NCBI GenBank assembly: GCA_016342355.1
Contig: JAEINP010000014.1
Location: 43,094 to 107,093 of the forward strand
Source: Desulfatibacillum sp.
GTDB taxonomy: Bacteria; Desulfobacterota; Desulfobacteria; Desulfobacterales; Desulfatibacillaceae
DNA length: 64,000 nucleotides
Direction: 5' to 3'
The translations under genes and the position numbers were made by a program. The number at the start of each line of letters is the position of its first letter. The stretch's first letter is position 1. The notes beneath the pieces are model-generated. The model was not told the origin of the DNA and ran no database searches. It was given only the letters and a program-made list of their open reading frames with translations. Below are positions 26,429 through 35,696 of this stretch, piece by piece.

Positions 26429-28669
26429 ATGGAAAGATATTCCATGGATTCCTTTGATACTGCCAAGCAGACCCTTATAGAGGCCGGGAAGGACTTGAAC
26501 AGGCTGTTCGAAACAGCCGTCACTCTGCCCGGCATATCCACCAACCCTTTTGAAAGCTGGCTCCAGACCCTGAACACCATGAAAGCCCAAATGGCCGAGG
26601 GGGTGCTGCGGGTGGCTGTGGTGGGGTCCATCAAGTCGGGCAAAAGCACTTTTGTAAACTCCTTTTTTGGGGGCGATTTTGTCAAACGGGGGGCTGGCGT
26701 GGTCACCTGCATTGTAACCCGCATCCGGCAGGGTGAGAAATTGGGCGCGACCCTGTACCTCAAGTCGTGGGACGAAGTGAACGCGGAGATTGAGCAGGCC
26801 ATGGTGTTGTTCCCCGCCTTTAACTGGCGGGGGGCCGACGGCAAGATAGACATCCGCCGCCAGACTGACCGGGAGAAATTGGGCCATGCCCTGGAATTGC
26901 TGGGGGACGACCAGCTGATCACCCAGGGCACCATCAACATGAACGCCGTGCTCATCACCTCCTATCTTCAGGGGTTCGAGAAGATCAAGGACCTCATGGA
27001 CGCCCAGTCCGCCTCCCAAAAATTTGATGCGGCCCATTTCGCTTCCCACAAGGATTTTGTGGGCAACGAATCCCTGGCCGTATATCTCAAGGACGTGATC
27101 CTAAGCCTGCCTGATGGAAAAGGCGTGGAGGATCAGGTGGAGGTGGCCGACTGCCAGGGGAGCGACTCCCCCAATCCCATGCATCTGGCCATGATTGAGG
27201 ATTACCTTCTAAAAACCCACTTCATCATCTACGTCATATCCAGCCGCACCGGGGTGCGTCAGGCGGACATACGCTTTTTGTCCCTCATCAAGAAAATGGG
27301 CCTGGCTTCCAATATTTATTTTGTGATCAATTGCGATTTTTCCGAACACGAGGCTGTGAGCGATTTGCGGGCCTTGCTGGAGCGCATAACCCAGGAGATT
27401 TCGTTGTTGCGCCCGGACCCCGAGGTTTTTTGCTTTTCCTCTTTGTTCAACCTGTTTTCAGGCATCAAAGACGAACTGAACGATAAGGACTTGGCACGCC
27501 TTGGTCAATGGGAGCTGGACTCGGATATGCGCAGGTTTTCCGATTACGAGTCGAAGCGATTCCTGGAAATACTGGAGAAGCGGCTTACCAGGGACCGTCT
27601 GGCCCTTTTGTTGAAAAGCCATGTGGACCGGGTAGCCATGATGGTGTCGGGCGTGGGGGACTGGATTAATATATCCAGGGATTTTGTATCCAGGAACGCC
27701 GAGCAGGCCGCGGAAGTGGTCCGGCAGATGGCTATGGAAAAGGAAGGGGTGGACCGCATTCGGGCCATGGTGCGAAACACCCTCGACGGGGCCATGCGCC
27801 GCGCCCGTGTGGAAGTGGGCCAGGACGTGGACCGCTTTTTTGACCCCAGCATGGGGCCTGCCATCACGGAATTATGGGAGTTCATCCGCCAGTACCAGCC
27901 AGCCCAAACGGATCCGGCTCCGGCCAGTTTCACCAACGCGGTGTACGCGGTTTTTTCGGACCTGAAACGGGCCGTGGACCGGCATATGGCCGAGCAATTG
28001 AATCCGGCTTTGGCAAAGTTTGTGCGGGACGAGGAAGCAAAAATCAGCAAGCTGGTGAACGAAATCGCCCGGCCCTATGGAACCATGGTGGATGGCACTC
28101 TAAGCCGGTATGAAAAAACCCTGGGCGACATGGGCATCACCCTGGCGGACCGGAAAATGAGCGATCCTGACCAGGTGGATGTAGCCCGGGTCAGGCGTTT
28201 GGCCGGTATTCAGATGCCAGGCCTTACAGCGGCCATGCGGTATTCCGCCAAGGTGCGGACCGAGGCGGTCATGCGCAAAGGCGCCTATAGCGCGGGATCG
28301 TTCATCAAAAGGCTTTTCAACAAGGAATCCAAGCCCCTGGACCGGAACGACCACCGGGCCATTACCCATGCCCTGGCCCGGATGAAAGAAGAAACCCGTC
28401 AGTCATTGGAAGCCCATTTCATGGATTTCCGGGAGAATTTGAAGTTCCAGTACATGTTCAAGCTCCTGGACCTTTCAGCCGTGACTTTGCAGGAAGACCT
28501 GGCGGACCGGTTGAAAGTGTTTGTGGAAGGCATGGAGCAGACCACGGGTCTGGTGAACGAAAACCAGGCCGCCAAGGAAGATGCCCGGGAAATCCTGGCT
28601 AAAATGGAAGAACGCAGAAAGGAAATAGAAACCAAGGTGGCCTCGGCTGGCAAGCTGACAGGCCTGTAA
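26429..28669 (+). CDS. Bacterial dynamin-like GTPase
   Basis: A 746-residue protein with a dynamin-type G domain at the N terminus: P-loop GSIKSGKST at 66-74, a switch-region Thr in GAGVVTCIVTRI, G3-like VEVADCQGSDS and G4-like FVINCDF. The remaining about 450 residues are mostly helical with long charged helices, as expected of the stalk of bacterial dynamin-like proteins that remodel membranes. No clear membrane-spanning paddle is visible, though FIKRLF near 630 is hydrophobic and basic. The start may be the ATG at 26444, which has GGAAAG at better spacing. A ParA-like gene follows after about 40 bases, probably in the same transcript. Confidence 0.78.
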   Translation: MERYSMDSFDTAKQTLIEAGKDLNRLFETAVTLPGISTNPFESWLQTLNTMKAQMAEGVLRVAVVGSIKSGKSTFVNSFFGGDFVKRGAGVVTCIVTRIRQGEKLGATLYLKSWDEVNAEIEQAMVLFPAFNWRGADGKIDIRRQTDREKLGHALELLGDDQLITQGTINMNAVLITSYLQGFEKIKDLMDAQSASQKFDAAHFASHKDFVGNESLAVYLKDVILSLPDGKGVEDQVEVADCQGSDSPNPMHLAMIEDYLLKTHFIIYVISSRTGVRQADIRFLSLIKKMGLASNIYFVINCDFSEHEAVSDLRALLERITQEISLLRPDPEVFCFSSLFNLFSGIKDELNDKDLARLGQWELDSDMRRFSDYESKRFLEILEKRLTRDRLALLLKSHVDRVAMMVSGVGDWINISRDFVSRNAEQAAEVVRQMAMEKEGVDRIRAMVRNTLDGAMRRARVEVGQDVDRFFDPSMGPAITELWEFIRQYQPAQTDPAPASFTNAVYAVFSDLKRAVDRHMAEQLNPALAKFVRDEEAKISKLVNEIARPYGTMVDGTLSRYEKTLGDMGITLADRKMSDPDQVDVARVRRLAGIQMPGLTAAMRYSAKVRTEAVMRKGAYSAGSFIKRLFNKESKPLDRNDHRAITHALARMKEETRQSLEAHFMDFRENLKFQYMFKLLDLSAVTLQEDLADRLKVFVEGMEQTTGLVNENQAAKEDAREILAKMEERRKEIETKVASAGKLTGL

Positions 28670-28712
28670 TATCAATCACAGCGTCAATTCTCGGAAAATG
28701 AGGGGGTCGAAC

Positions 28713-29510
28713 ATGAGTGCACAGCAGGCTCGGGTCATTGCAATCGTCAACGAAAAGGGCGGTGTGGGCAAAACAGCTACGGTCATCAACCTGGGCGCGG
28801 CCCTTTCCAAAAGCGGGCAAAAGGTTTTGGTGGTGGACATGGACCCCCAGTTTAATGCCACCCATGGCCTGGGCGTGGAACTGGAGGAAGACTCTCTGAC
28901 CACTTACGGGATCATGGTGGGAGACGACTCCCTGGACCCGGCAGAGGCGGTGCTATCCACCAAGTGGAAAGGGCTGGATGTGGTGCCCTCCCATGTGGAC
29001 CTTGCCGGGGCCGAGGCGGAACTCATGGATCAGCCGGGCCGGGAAAACCGCCTCAAACGCCTGACCCCCCTGGAAAAGAATTATGACTTCATCCTTTTGG
29101 ACACGCCTCCCAGCCTGTCGCTTTTGACCATCAACGTATTCACCTACGCCCGGGAAGTGCTCATTCCCTGCCAGACCCACCCATACGCCATGAAAGCCCT
29201 GGACGATTTGCTGGATACCATTGGACTGGTGAAGGAAAACATCAACCCCAACCTTAATCTCACCGGGCTGGTTCCCACTTTTTATGATTCCCGCACCCGG
29301 GTCAGCCGTGGCATCATGGAATTGCTGAAGGCCGACGAACGCTTTAAAGGCAAAATCTTTGATACGGTCATTCGGTCCAATTCCACCATAGCCGAAAGTT
29401 CCTGGCACCAAAAACCGGTTGTCTATTTCCGGTCAGGAAGCTTTGGGGCTGTGGACTATACTAACCTTGCCAAGGAATTGTTGGAACGTGGTAATGGAAA
29501 AAAGAATTGA
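28713..29510 (+). CDS. ParA/MinD-family ATPase
   Basis: A 265-residue protein with the deviant Walker A box NEKGGVGKTATVINLG (signature Lys15, Lys20), DMDPQFNATHGLG, and DFILLDTPPSLSLLT as Walker B. This matches ParA-type ATPases that position DNA or protein cargo. No parB gene or parS-like site is next to it, so plasmid-style partition is unlikely. Its neighbour is a dynamin-like GTPase, which suggests a membrane or positioning role. GAGGGGGT six bases before the ATG at 28713 favours that start over 28698. The next gene starts inside its last codons. Confidence 0.87.
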   Translation: MSAQQARVIAIVNEKGGVGKTATVINLGAALSKSGQKVLVVDMDPQFNATHGLGVELEEDSLTTYGIMVGDDSLDPAEAVLSTKWKGLDVVPSHVDLAGAEAELMDQPGRENRLKRLTPLEKNYDFILLDTPPSLSLLTINVFTYAREVLIPCQTHPYAMKALDDLLDTIGLVKENINPNLNLTGLVPTFYDSRTRVSRGIMELLKADERFKGKIFDTVIRSNSTIAESSWHQKPVVYFRSGSFGAVDYTNLAKELLERGNGKKN

Positions 29511-30594
29511 AAAGCTAAGAGAACGGTTGGTTTCCCGGCCCTTTGACACCCTGATGGTGCTGGTGGAGGAAAACCGGCGGTATCTTTCCGGATTCACGGG
29601 CGAAGACACCCAGTTTGACGAATCCTCCGGGTGTCTGTTTGTCAACGCCTCCCAAATTCTGCTGGCAACCGATTCCCGTTATCTAACCCAGGCGGAAAAC
29701 GAATGCCCCCATTGTCAGGTTTATTGTTATGAAAAAGGCTTGGCCAAGGCCATGCCCGAAATATTGGGAATGCTGGGGACCAAAAAGCTGGGGTTCGAGC
29801 CGGTGCGCCTTTCGGTCCAGGACCATCAGAAGATTATGACAAGCCTCGAAGAGGCCAACGCTAAAGTAGAGCTTGTCCCCGCCTCGAACATTGTGGAGGA
29901 AATGCGGGTGATCAAGGACGAAGCGGAAATTGACGCCATGCAAAAAGCCCTGGCTATTTCCGAACAAGCCCTGGTGCGCCTCATGCCCACCATCCAGCCC
30001 GGTATGACCGAGAAAATGCTTGCCTGGGAACTGGAAAAAGCCATGCGGGAAGCGGGCGGCGATTCCCTGGCCTTCGCCAGCATCGTGGCTTCGGGCCCCA
30101 ATAGCGCCTTGCCTCACCACGGGGTTTCAGACCGTCCAGTCCGGGAAGGGGAATTCCTCCTGTTTGACTGGGGCTGTAAAAAGGACGGGTATTGCTCCGA
30201 TATCTCCCGCACCACAGTGGTGGGCCCGTCCCTGGATGAGGAAATGAAAAAAATCTTCCGGACCGTCCGGGAAGCCCAGGAAATGGCAACCCGCGCCGTG
30301 CGACCGGGGGTGAACTCCCGGGATGTGGACAACATGGCCCGCAGGCATATTGAAGAGGCAGGGTATGGCGGTAAATTCGGCCACGGGTTGGGCCATGGAG
30401 TGGGCCTTGCTGTTCACGAAGCCCCTAGGATCAGCCCCTTGGCCAGTGTGGATCTCCGGCCCGGCATGGTTTTTACGGTAGAACCGGGGATCTACATCCC
30501 CCACTGGGGAGGAGTGCGCCTGGAAAACATGGTGGCTGTCACCGAAGACGGAGTCCGGGTGCTCAACAGCATCGGACAGTTTTGGGACGCCTGA
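29494..30594 (+). CDS. M24-family metallopeptidase (Xaa-Pro aminopeptidase type)
   Basis: A 366-residue protein starting at ATG 29494, 17 bases inside the end of the ParA-like gene in another frame. The N-terminal creatinase-like domain (DTLMVLVEENRRYLSGFTGED) is followed by the pita-bread catalytic domain with the metal ligands in LFDWGCKKDGYCSDISRT (two Asp), GHGLGHGVGLAVHE (His), VEPGIYIP (Glu) and LENMVAVTEDG (Glu). It removes N-terminal residues before proline in peptides, in the cytoplasm. It corresponds to the PepP/PepQ-like housekeeping enzymes of this size. Confidence 0.92.
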   Translation: MEKRIEKLRERLVSRPFDTLMVLVEENRRYLSGFTGEDTQFDESSGCLFVNASQILLATDSRYLTQAENECPHCQVYCYEKGLAKAMPEILGMLGTKKLGFEPVRLSVQDHQKIMTSLEEANAKVELVPASNIVEEMRVIKDEAEIDAMQKALAISEQALVRLMPTIQPGMTEKMLAWELEKAMREAGGDSLAFASIVASGPNSALPHHGVSDRPVREGEFLLFDWGCKKDGYCSDISRTTVVGPSLDEEMKKIFRTVREAQEMATRAVRPGVNSRDVDNMARRHIEEAGYGGKFGHGLGHGVGLAVHEAPRISPLASVDLRPGMVFTVEPGIYIPHWGGVRLENMVAVTEDGVRVLNSIGQFWDA

Positions 30595-30618
30595 TTCGGC
30601 ATCAGGCCATTGATATGT

Positions 30619-31026
30619 CTAACGCCGTTTGCCCTGTCCCTGCCCCGGCAGCCAGGCTCCGGTTTGGGTCTGCTGGGTATCCAGGGTCTGTCTGTATCTG
30701 GGGCGGTCCGTGGTATCGCGGAAGGCCTTGGACGGCGTGGTGACCAGGCCGATAAACAGCATAAGCACGGAAAGAATGATGGCGATCACCATGGGCGTGA
30801 ACAACGTCTTGGCTTCCTTTGGGGCTGGTTCGAAATATTTTTTCAGGATTGGCCAGTTGATCTGAAGGTGCACCCCCGCCGCCACTATAAAAAACAGGCC
30901 GAACATCAAATGGATGTCCATCCATTTGCCCCGGACGCCCAAAACAGCAATCAACCCGGTAAGGGCCATCCCTGCAAACGCAAAGGCCATGCAGGTTGAG
31001 ACGAGTTTACGGGTTTCCTTTTTCAC
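30619..31026 (-). CDS. DUF4405-like small membrane protein
   Basis: A 135-residue protein with three to four predicted transmembrane helices (LVSTCMAFAFAGMALTGLIAVL, DIHLMFGLFFIVAAGVHLQI, PMVIAIILSVLMLFIGLV). The conserved His residues in the second helix (IHLMF and GVHLQINW) resemble the DUF4405/cytochrome b561-like small proteins, in which they may bind haem. GGAGG seven bases before GTG at 31026 makes that the likely start rather than the ATG at 31044. The role is unknown. The tail after residue 110 is polar and rich in Q, T and R. Confidence 0.65.
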   Translation of the reverse strand: MKKETRKLVSTCMAFAFAGMALTGLIAVLGVRGKWMDIHLMFGLFFIVAAGVHLQINWPILKKYFEPAPKEAKTLFTPMVIAIILSVLMLFIGLVTTPSKAFRDTTDRPRYRQTLDTQQTQTGAWLPGQGQGKRR

Positions 31027-31179
31027 GATTTTTCCTCCTTGCAATGCTTTTAAAAAACCATACCGGACCGATTCCTACCACACCCGGGGCAGATTGTCTG
31101 CGCCAATTCTGTACAAAATTTGAATGTCTTCAAGAAGGAAAACTTATGCGTTAGGCTGTCTCGGCGTGAAACAACTATA

Positions 31180-31221
31180 AAAAAAAGGCTGCCGGAAATC
31201 TTTTTCCTGGCAGCCTTTTTT
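31180..31221 (-). terminator. Intrinsic terminator after the anion transporter
   Basis: On the minus strand GGCTGCC, one mismatch and GGAAA pair with TTTCC, mismatch and GGCAGCC, followed by eight T. It is 48 bases after the stop of the transporter gene. The stem is also flanked by T on the plus strand, so it may work both ways. Confidence 0.8.
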
Positions 31222-31268
31222 GTTATTGGGGGCCTGGCTAATGCCAGACTATTTTTCGTAAACCGGCA

Positions 31269-32744
31269 CTATCCGGCAATCGGTACTGTGGTGGGCATGC
31301 CCATGAGGGGCCACACAACCGCCACTGCCAGGGCAACCACAACCATCAGCAAGGCGCTGGCCGGAATTCCATACATGAAGAACTCCCCTGTGGTGAATTG
31401 CTTGGAGTCATAGGCAATGGCATTGGGCGCTGCGCCCACCAAAAGCAGGAAGGGCATGCCAGCAGTCACCAGGGAGGCAAACAGGATGACTTCGGGCGCC
31501 GCGCCCAGGTAAGGCGCAATAACCAGGGCCACCGGTAAGGATATGGCGATGGCCGCCACGTTCATGATGAAGTTTGTCATGATCATGACAAAGAAGGCGA
31601 TGCTCATGACAAAAACAAAGGGGCTGGCTTTCTCGAACATGACCAGCCAGTTGACGGCCAGCCATTCGGCGGCGCCCGTATCCCACAGACAAAAACCGAT
31701 GCTCATGGCTCCGGCAAACAGGAGGATGATGTTCCACGGCACTTCTTCCAGGTCGTCAATATCCAGGATATTGAGTACGAAGAAAAGAATGGTGGAGCAC
31801 AGGATGACCGCTGTCTTATTGGGCTTGGGAAAACCGTCAATCAGGGAGCCCAGGGACATAATCAAAATAACCGTACCCACGATAACGGAGGCCAGAATCT
31901 CGTTTTTGGTAATGGGGCCGTTGTTGGCGGCCAGATCCTTGGCCTTTTGCCTAAGACCGGGAATGGTTGCCTTTTCCGGTTTTAGGAAAACCATGAAAAA
32001 GCCCCACAGCAAAAAGACCATCAGCCAGCCAATGGGAAACATGAACTTGGTCAACTCAAAAAAACCAACGGTTTTGCCGACCACGTCGTTGTAAAAGCCA
32101 ATGGCCACCGCACCGCGGGCTGCGCCCAGAAGGGTGACAATACTCCCTGCGCCCGCCACATAAGCCATGCCGATAAACAGGCCCTTGCCGAATTTGGTCT
32201 GCTTGTCCCCTTCGCCGTAAAGCGCGTAGATGGTCAGAAGCAGCGGGTAAATGGTGGCGGCCACAGCCGTATGAGCCATGATATGAGCCAGGGCTGCGGT
32301 GACAATGAAGCAGCCCAGGTAAATCATGCTGGTTTTCTCACCCACGATAATAAGCATTTTGTAGGCGAGCCTTTTGGTCAGGCCCGTTTTGGTGAACACC
32401 ATACCAATGACAATGGATCCGAAAATAAATAAAACCGAAGGGTCCATGAAGTCTTTGAAAGCCACTTTGGCGGGCCGAATCAGGAATAATGCCTGGAGCA
32501 TACCGATTGTCAGACTGGTGACGCCGATGGGCACCACTTCAAAAACCCACCATGTTCCCGCCAATAGAAAAACGGCCAGGGCGCCCTTGGCTTCCTTACT
32601 CAGTGGAAAATGGGCGCCGTTGGGATCTATTGCATCAGGTAGGGGAGGGCAGTAGTACACAATGGCGAAAAGGGCCACGCCCAGCATAAGAAAACCAAAC
32701 CGCTTCCAGTCAAAAGGCTCCTTGACTACAGTAGTGTTATCCAT
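31269..32744 (-). CDS. Divalent anion:sodium symporter (DASS/SLC13 family)
   Basis: A 491-residue inner-membrane transporter with about 12 hydrophobic helices. GTWWVFEVVPIGVTSL near the N terminus and LVGAAPNAIAYDSKQF near the C terminus (the second SNT-type substrate/sodium loop) are family marks. At the first such loop it has GAGSIVTLLGAARGAV instead of the usual SNxT-TPPN form, so the substrate may differ from plain succinate. Candidates are C4-dicarboxylates or sulfate. The start at MDNTTVVKEPF (base 32744) follows GAGGATCA; upstream codons in frame lack similarity. It is transcribed alone behind a 395-base AT-rich gap. Confidence 0.87.
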   Translation of the reverse strand: MDNTTVVKEPFDWKRFGFLMLGVALFAIVYYCPPLPDAIDPNGAHFPLSKEAKGALAVFLLAGTWWVFEVVPIGVTSLTIGMLQALFLIRPAKVAFKDFMDPSVLFIFGSIVIGMVFTKTGLTKRLAYKMLIIVGEKTSMIYLGCFIVTAALAHIMAHTAVAATIYPLLLTIYALYGEGDKQTKFGKGLFIGMAYVAGAGSIVTLLGAARGAVAIGFYNDVVGKTVGFFELTKFMFPIGWLMVFLLWGFFMVFLKPEKATIPGLRQKAKDLAANNGPITKNEILASVIVGTVILIMSLGSLIDGFPKPNKTAVILCSTILFFVLNILDIDDLEEVPWNIILLFAGAMSIGFCLWDTGAAEWLAVNWLVMFEKASPFVFVMSIAFFVMIMTNFIMNVAAIAISLPVALVIAPYLGAAPEVILFASLVTAGMPFLLLVGAAPNAIAYDSKQFTTGEFFMYGIPASALLMVVVALAVAVVWPLMGMPTTVPIAG

Positions 32745-33139
32745 GTTGAATTGATCCTCACTCCGAACCAGCCGGTCAAGTCGGTTGTTTCCACCCATGG
32801 TGCACAGGCTGTTTCCACCCGTTGCCGGACATTTTGTAATTGGTGATCCGGGCAATGCCCGGGTTTGTAATCCCTGGTGTGTTTATCAAAGTATTGGATT
32901 TGGTCCAAGTGTTTTTTTTCACTTGCTTAGGCCATAATTCCAAAAAATGTTAAAATAAAAAATTAAAACAATTTGTTACATTTTTGACGCTGAATTTGGA
33001 AATCCCGTCGATTTTTTCCAAAACCTGAAACCTGGCAGTGTTTGGCCTGCCAGGGGCCTGTCGTGAATGTCAAATATCCAATGGGAGAGAAGAGAAAAGG
33101 CGATGGCTGAAAAACTCCGGAAAGACCTCCGCCATTCGG
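32745..33139. other. 395-base AT-rich gap with an inverted repeat upstream of the anion transporter
   Basis: CAAGTG (32906-32911), eight T and CACTTG (32920-32925) form a short inverted repeat upstream of the transporter gene. Behind it lies a very AT-rich stretch to about 32990 that could hold its promoter on the minus strand. No gene was found. The repeat may be an operator or a weak hairpin. Confidence 0.45.
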
Positions 33140-33991
33140 CTATTTTTTACTGGATTTCCATGAAGCCGCGTATTCCAGGCTGCTTGGCATGGGAGAAAGC
33201 ATGGGGGCTTGGCTGACCCATTGCCCCTCCAGTCCGGCTTCCCGGGCGCTCAGATCAAAATGGCACATGGCGATGCCCATGTCGATGCGTTGAAGGTCTG
33301 CCTTGAACATATTCTTATAAGCCCTGTTGCGTGTCAGGAAAAAGTGGAATCCATCCTGGGTGCGGAGTATTCTCCAAGGCTGCTTATTGGAGGCGGAAGG
33401 GGCCAGCCGGACCATTTCAAGGGGCAGGGCGTAATCTCCAGCGTTCTCTTTGGTCAGGGGGCGGGAGAATTGGCCGTCAAAAAAACTCTCTCCCCAACCC
33501 TTCCGTTTTTTCGATCCTGCTCCAATAACCATTACCGAGTCCAAAACAGTCCGCCGGGGGGCGCGCTGGCCCACCGGGCATATGCAGGGAAGAACTTCAT
33601 TTTCTCCCAGCCTGATTTTGTCCGCAAAAACCGTGTGCTTTAATGTGCCGCCCATCCAGCATGTGCCCAAATCCAGCCCGGTGGCAAACAGGACAGCCTT
33701 TTCAAACAGGAATCCATAGTCTTCCAGGTCCTTTGGGCCAGGTTGCACCACTCCCACTATAAAGTCTCTTGCGCCCCGGATGATTCCATAGGTCCCGGGA
33801 ACCCGTTTGGCGCCGTCCACGCCCCCGTCCACCAAGCCAAACCGGGTTTGGGAGCCGAATGGGGGATTTCCCGGGTCAGTCAAAAATTCTTCCAGCATGG
33901 TCCTGGATTGCTCAGGTAAGGGGTTGCCTGAAAAACTCCTCCACGAACACCTTTTTTCAATTAGTTCAGTAACCGGTACTTCCATCTGCAT
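33140..33991 (-). CDS. Nitroreductase-family protein
   Basis: A 283-residue FMN-dependent oxidoreductase-like protein. The N-terminal EKRCSWRSFSGNPLPEQ is the FMN phosphate-binding start of the family, GLDLGTCWMGGTLKHTVF lies over the isoalloxazine, and MVRLAPSASNKQPWRI is the second flavin contact. The order of these pieces resembles the putative TM nitroreductase subfamily, with two related halves. The physiological substrate is unknown. AAGGCGGC eight bases upstream supports the ATG at 33991; MEVPVTEL at 33985 is an alternative. Confidence 0.82.
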   Translation of the reverse strand: MQMEVPVTELIEKRCSWRSFSGNPLPEQSRTMLEEFLTDPGNPPFGSQTRFGLVDGGVDGAKRVPGTYGIIRGARDFIVGVVQPGPKDLEDYGFLFEKAVLFATGLDLGTCWMGGTLKHTVFADKIRLGENEVLPCICPVGQRAPRRTVLDSVMVIGAGSKKRKGWGESFFDGQFSRPLTKENAGDYALPLEMVRLAPSASNKQPWRILRTQDGFHFFLTRNRAYKNMFKADLQRIDMGIAMCHFDLSAREAGLEGQWVSQAPMLSPMPSSLEYAASWKSSKK

Positions 33992-34046
33992 GATGCGCCG
34001 CCTTGTCTGAGGATAGGGTCAATGGAAAAGAGTTTCCGTTTAAAGA

Positions 34047-34412
34047 CTATTTTTGAAAGAACAGGTACGCCGCAAGGCATACCAGGATTCCCGCAAAGAT
34101 TTTTTTGAAATTGGCCGTGGAAACCCCTTCCACCAGACGCGGCCCAAGCTGGGCCCCCACGACACCGCCAATGCCCAGCATGATTCCCGCCACGTAATCC
34201 ACGTTGGCAAATTTGTTGTGGGCAATGAGGGCTGACAAAGAAATGACCAGAATAGCCATGAACGAGGTTCCTACGGCCCTGGGAGCCTCATAATGCATGA
34301 ACAGCAGCAGGGGAACCATTAAAAAACCGCCCCCCAGGCCCGAAAAACTCGCACCCACACCCACAATAACGCCAAAGAAAACCAACGCAACATACAAGCC
34401 ATAAGCTGCCAT
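34047..34412 (-). CDS. TauE/SafE-family permease, half-length
   Basis: A 121-residue membrane protein with four hydrophobic helices. It contains one TauE/SafE unit: GVIVGVGASFSGLGGGFLMVPLLLF, the GTSFMAILVISLSAL segment and GIGGVVGAQLGPRL. Normal members have about 250 residues with two such units, so this one would need to act as a dimer. The stop is genuine in frame and GGAGGTGG before the ATG is strong, so it is not simply a sequencing truncation. Sulfonate, sulfite or related anion export is the family role; the substrate here is unknown. Confidence 0.75.
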   Translation of the reverse strand: MAAYGLYVALVFFGVIVGVGASFSGLGGGFLMVPLLLFMHYEAPRAVGTSFMAILVISLSALIAHNKFANVDYVAGIMLGIGGVVGAQLGPRLVEGVSTANFKKIFAGILVCLAAYLFFQK

Positions 34413-34593
34413 AATACCACCTCCGCATTGTCATGCCCCACTCCGTTTCCGCCCACAAACTTCTTACCATACCCTGTTTCGCCTTTCCAGTTTCATTCGG
34501 GCAATTGACAACTTAGCCTCCTGAGAGTAGCATGACAAAGTATCATCCATACAAGATTCATATTCAAAATTCATCCTCAGGGAGACATTACAC

Positions 34594-35622
34594 ATGCAGT
34601 TAGGAATCATAGGGCTGGAACGGTGCGGAAAAACAACCCTGTTCGAGGCCCTTACGCAAAGCGAAACCGACGTGGCCCGCAAGGGAGAGGTTCGCATTGG
34701 CACCATCAACGTACCGGACGAGCGGGTGGACATCCTCAGCAAAATGTACAACCCCCGCAAAACCATATACGCCCAAATACAATATGTGCTTCCAGGCGCC
34801 CGCGACGCCCAGGCGAAAAGCACGGACGCCATCTGGAATCCCGTGCGTACCTGCGACGCCCTCATCCATGTGGTGCGCAATTTTCAGGATCAGGGCGGCG
34901 AAGATCCCAACCCTTCCAAGGATTTTTCCAGGCTGGACCAGGAACTTGTCTTTGCAGACTTGGTGGTGGTGGAAAAACGCCTGGAACGCATGGAACTGGA
35001 CAGCAAACGCGGTAAAAAGGTGGACACCGAGGAGCAGGACCTCCTCAAGGCCTGCCTGGAGCTGTTGGAGCAGGAAAAACCTATCCGCACCAATCCCGAA
35101 CTGGCAGCCGCCCCCAAGCTCCGGGGCTTTACCTTTGTGTCGGCCAAGCCCACCCTCATTGTGTTTAATAACGATGAATCCGACGATGCCATGCCCCAGG
35201 TCTCCGGCCTGGGCGAAAGTGAAATATGCATGGTGGTCCGGGGAAAGCTGGAGGCTGAACTGGGCCTTATGGACCCCGAAGAAGCCCAGGTATTTCTGGA
35301 GGAATACGGCGTGAAAACAACCGCCCGGGACCGCATGATCCGTAAATCCTACGAGTTGTTGGGGCAGATTTCCTTTTTCACCGTGGGCGAAGACGAGGTA
35401 AGGGCCTGGACCATCACCCGGGCAACCCAGGCCGTGGACGCCGCCGATGTCATCCACTCGGACATCAAGAGGGGGTTTATTCGCGCTGAAACCCTTGGAT
35501 ATCAGGATCTTATTGATACAGGCTCCTACGTGGAGGCCAAAAAGGCCGCCAAGGTCCGCCTGGAAGGCAAGACCTACATTGTGGCGGACGGCGATATTAT
35601 TAATTTCCGGTTTAATGTGTAG
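34594..35622 (+). CDS. Divergent YchF/OLA1-family P-loop GTPase/ATPase
   Basis: A 342-residue protein with P-loop GLERCGKTT at residues 7-15, where YchF usually has GxPNxGKS, then a coiled-coil region (RLERMELDSKRGKKVDTEEQ) and PTLIVFNNDES in the position of the NMxE nucleotide-base motif. The C-terminal 85 residues form a TGS-like domain (GEDEVRAWTITRATQAVDAADVIHSD, GYQDLIDTGSY, KTYIVADGDIINFRFNV) that is clearly YchF-like. It is shorter and more diverged than housekeeping YchF, so it is probably a paralogue. The start has no strong ribosome site (GGGAGA). Confidence 0.8.
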   Translation: MQLGIIGLERCGKTTLFEALTQSETDVARKGEVRIGTINVPDERVDILSKMYNPRKTIYAQIQYVLPGARDAQAKSTDAIWNPVRTCDALIHVVRNFQDQGGEDPNPSKDFSRLDQELVFADLVVVEKRLERMELDSKRGKKVDTEEQDLLKACLELLEQEKPIRTNPELAAAPKLRGFTFVSAKPTLIVFNNDESDDAMPQVSGLGESEICMVVRGKLEAELGLMDPEEAQVFLEEYGVKTTARDRMIRKSYELLGQISFFTVGEDEVRAWTITRATQAVDAADVIHSDIKRGFIRAETLGYQDLIDTGSYVEAKKAAKVRLEGKTYIVADGDIINFRFNV

Positions 35623-35696
35623 GCCATCTTTATAAACAGGTAAAACATTCCTCCATGGGGGATCAGGCTTTCTTTTCAAATAGGAAGGGGGTTGCC

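Noticed and set aside
28713..29510. Plasmid-type partition locus
   Set aside because: No ParB gene or clustered parS-like palindromes beside the ParA-like gene; the neighbours are chromosomal.
30610..30999. Plus-strand open frame opposite the DUF4405-like gene
   Set aside because: The minus-strand product has clear membrane helices and a strong ribosome site; the plus frame has none.
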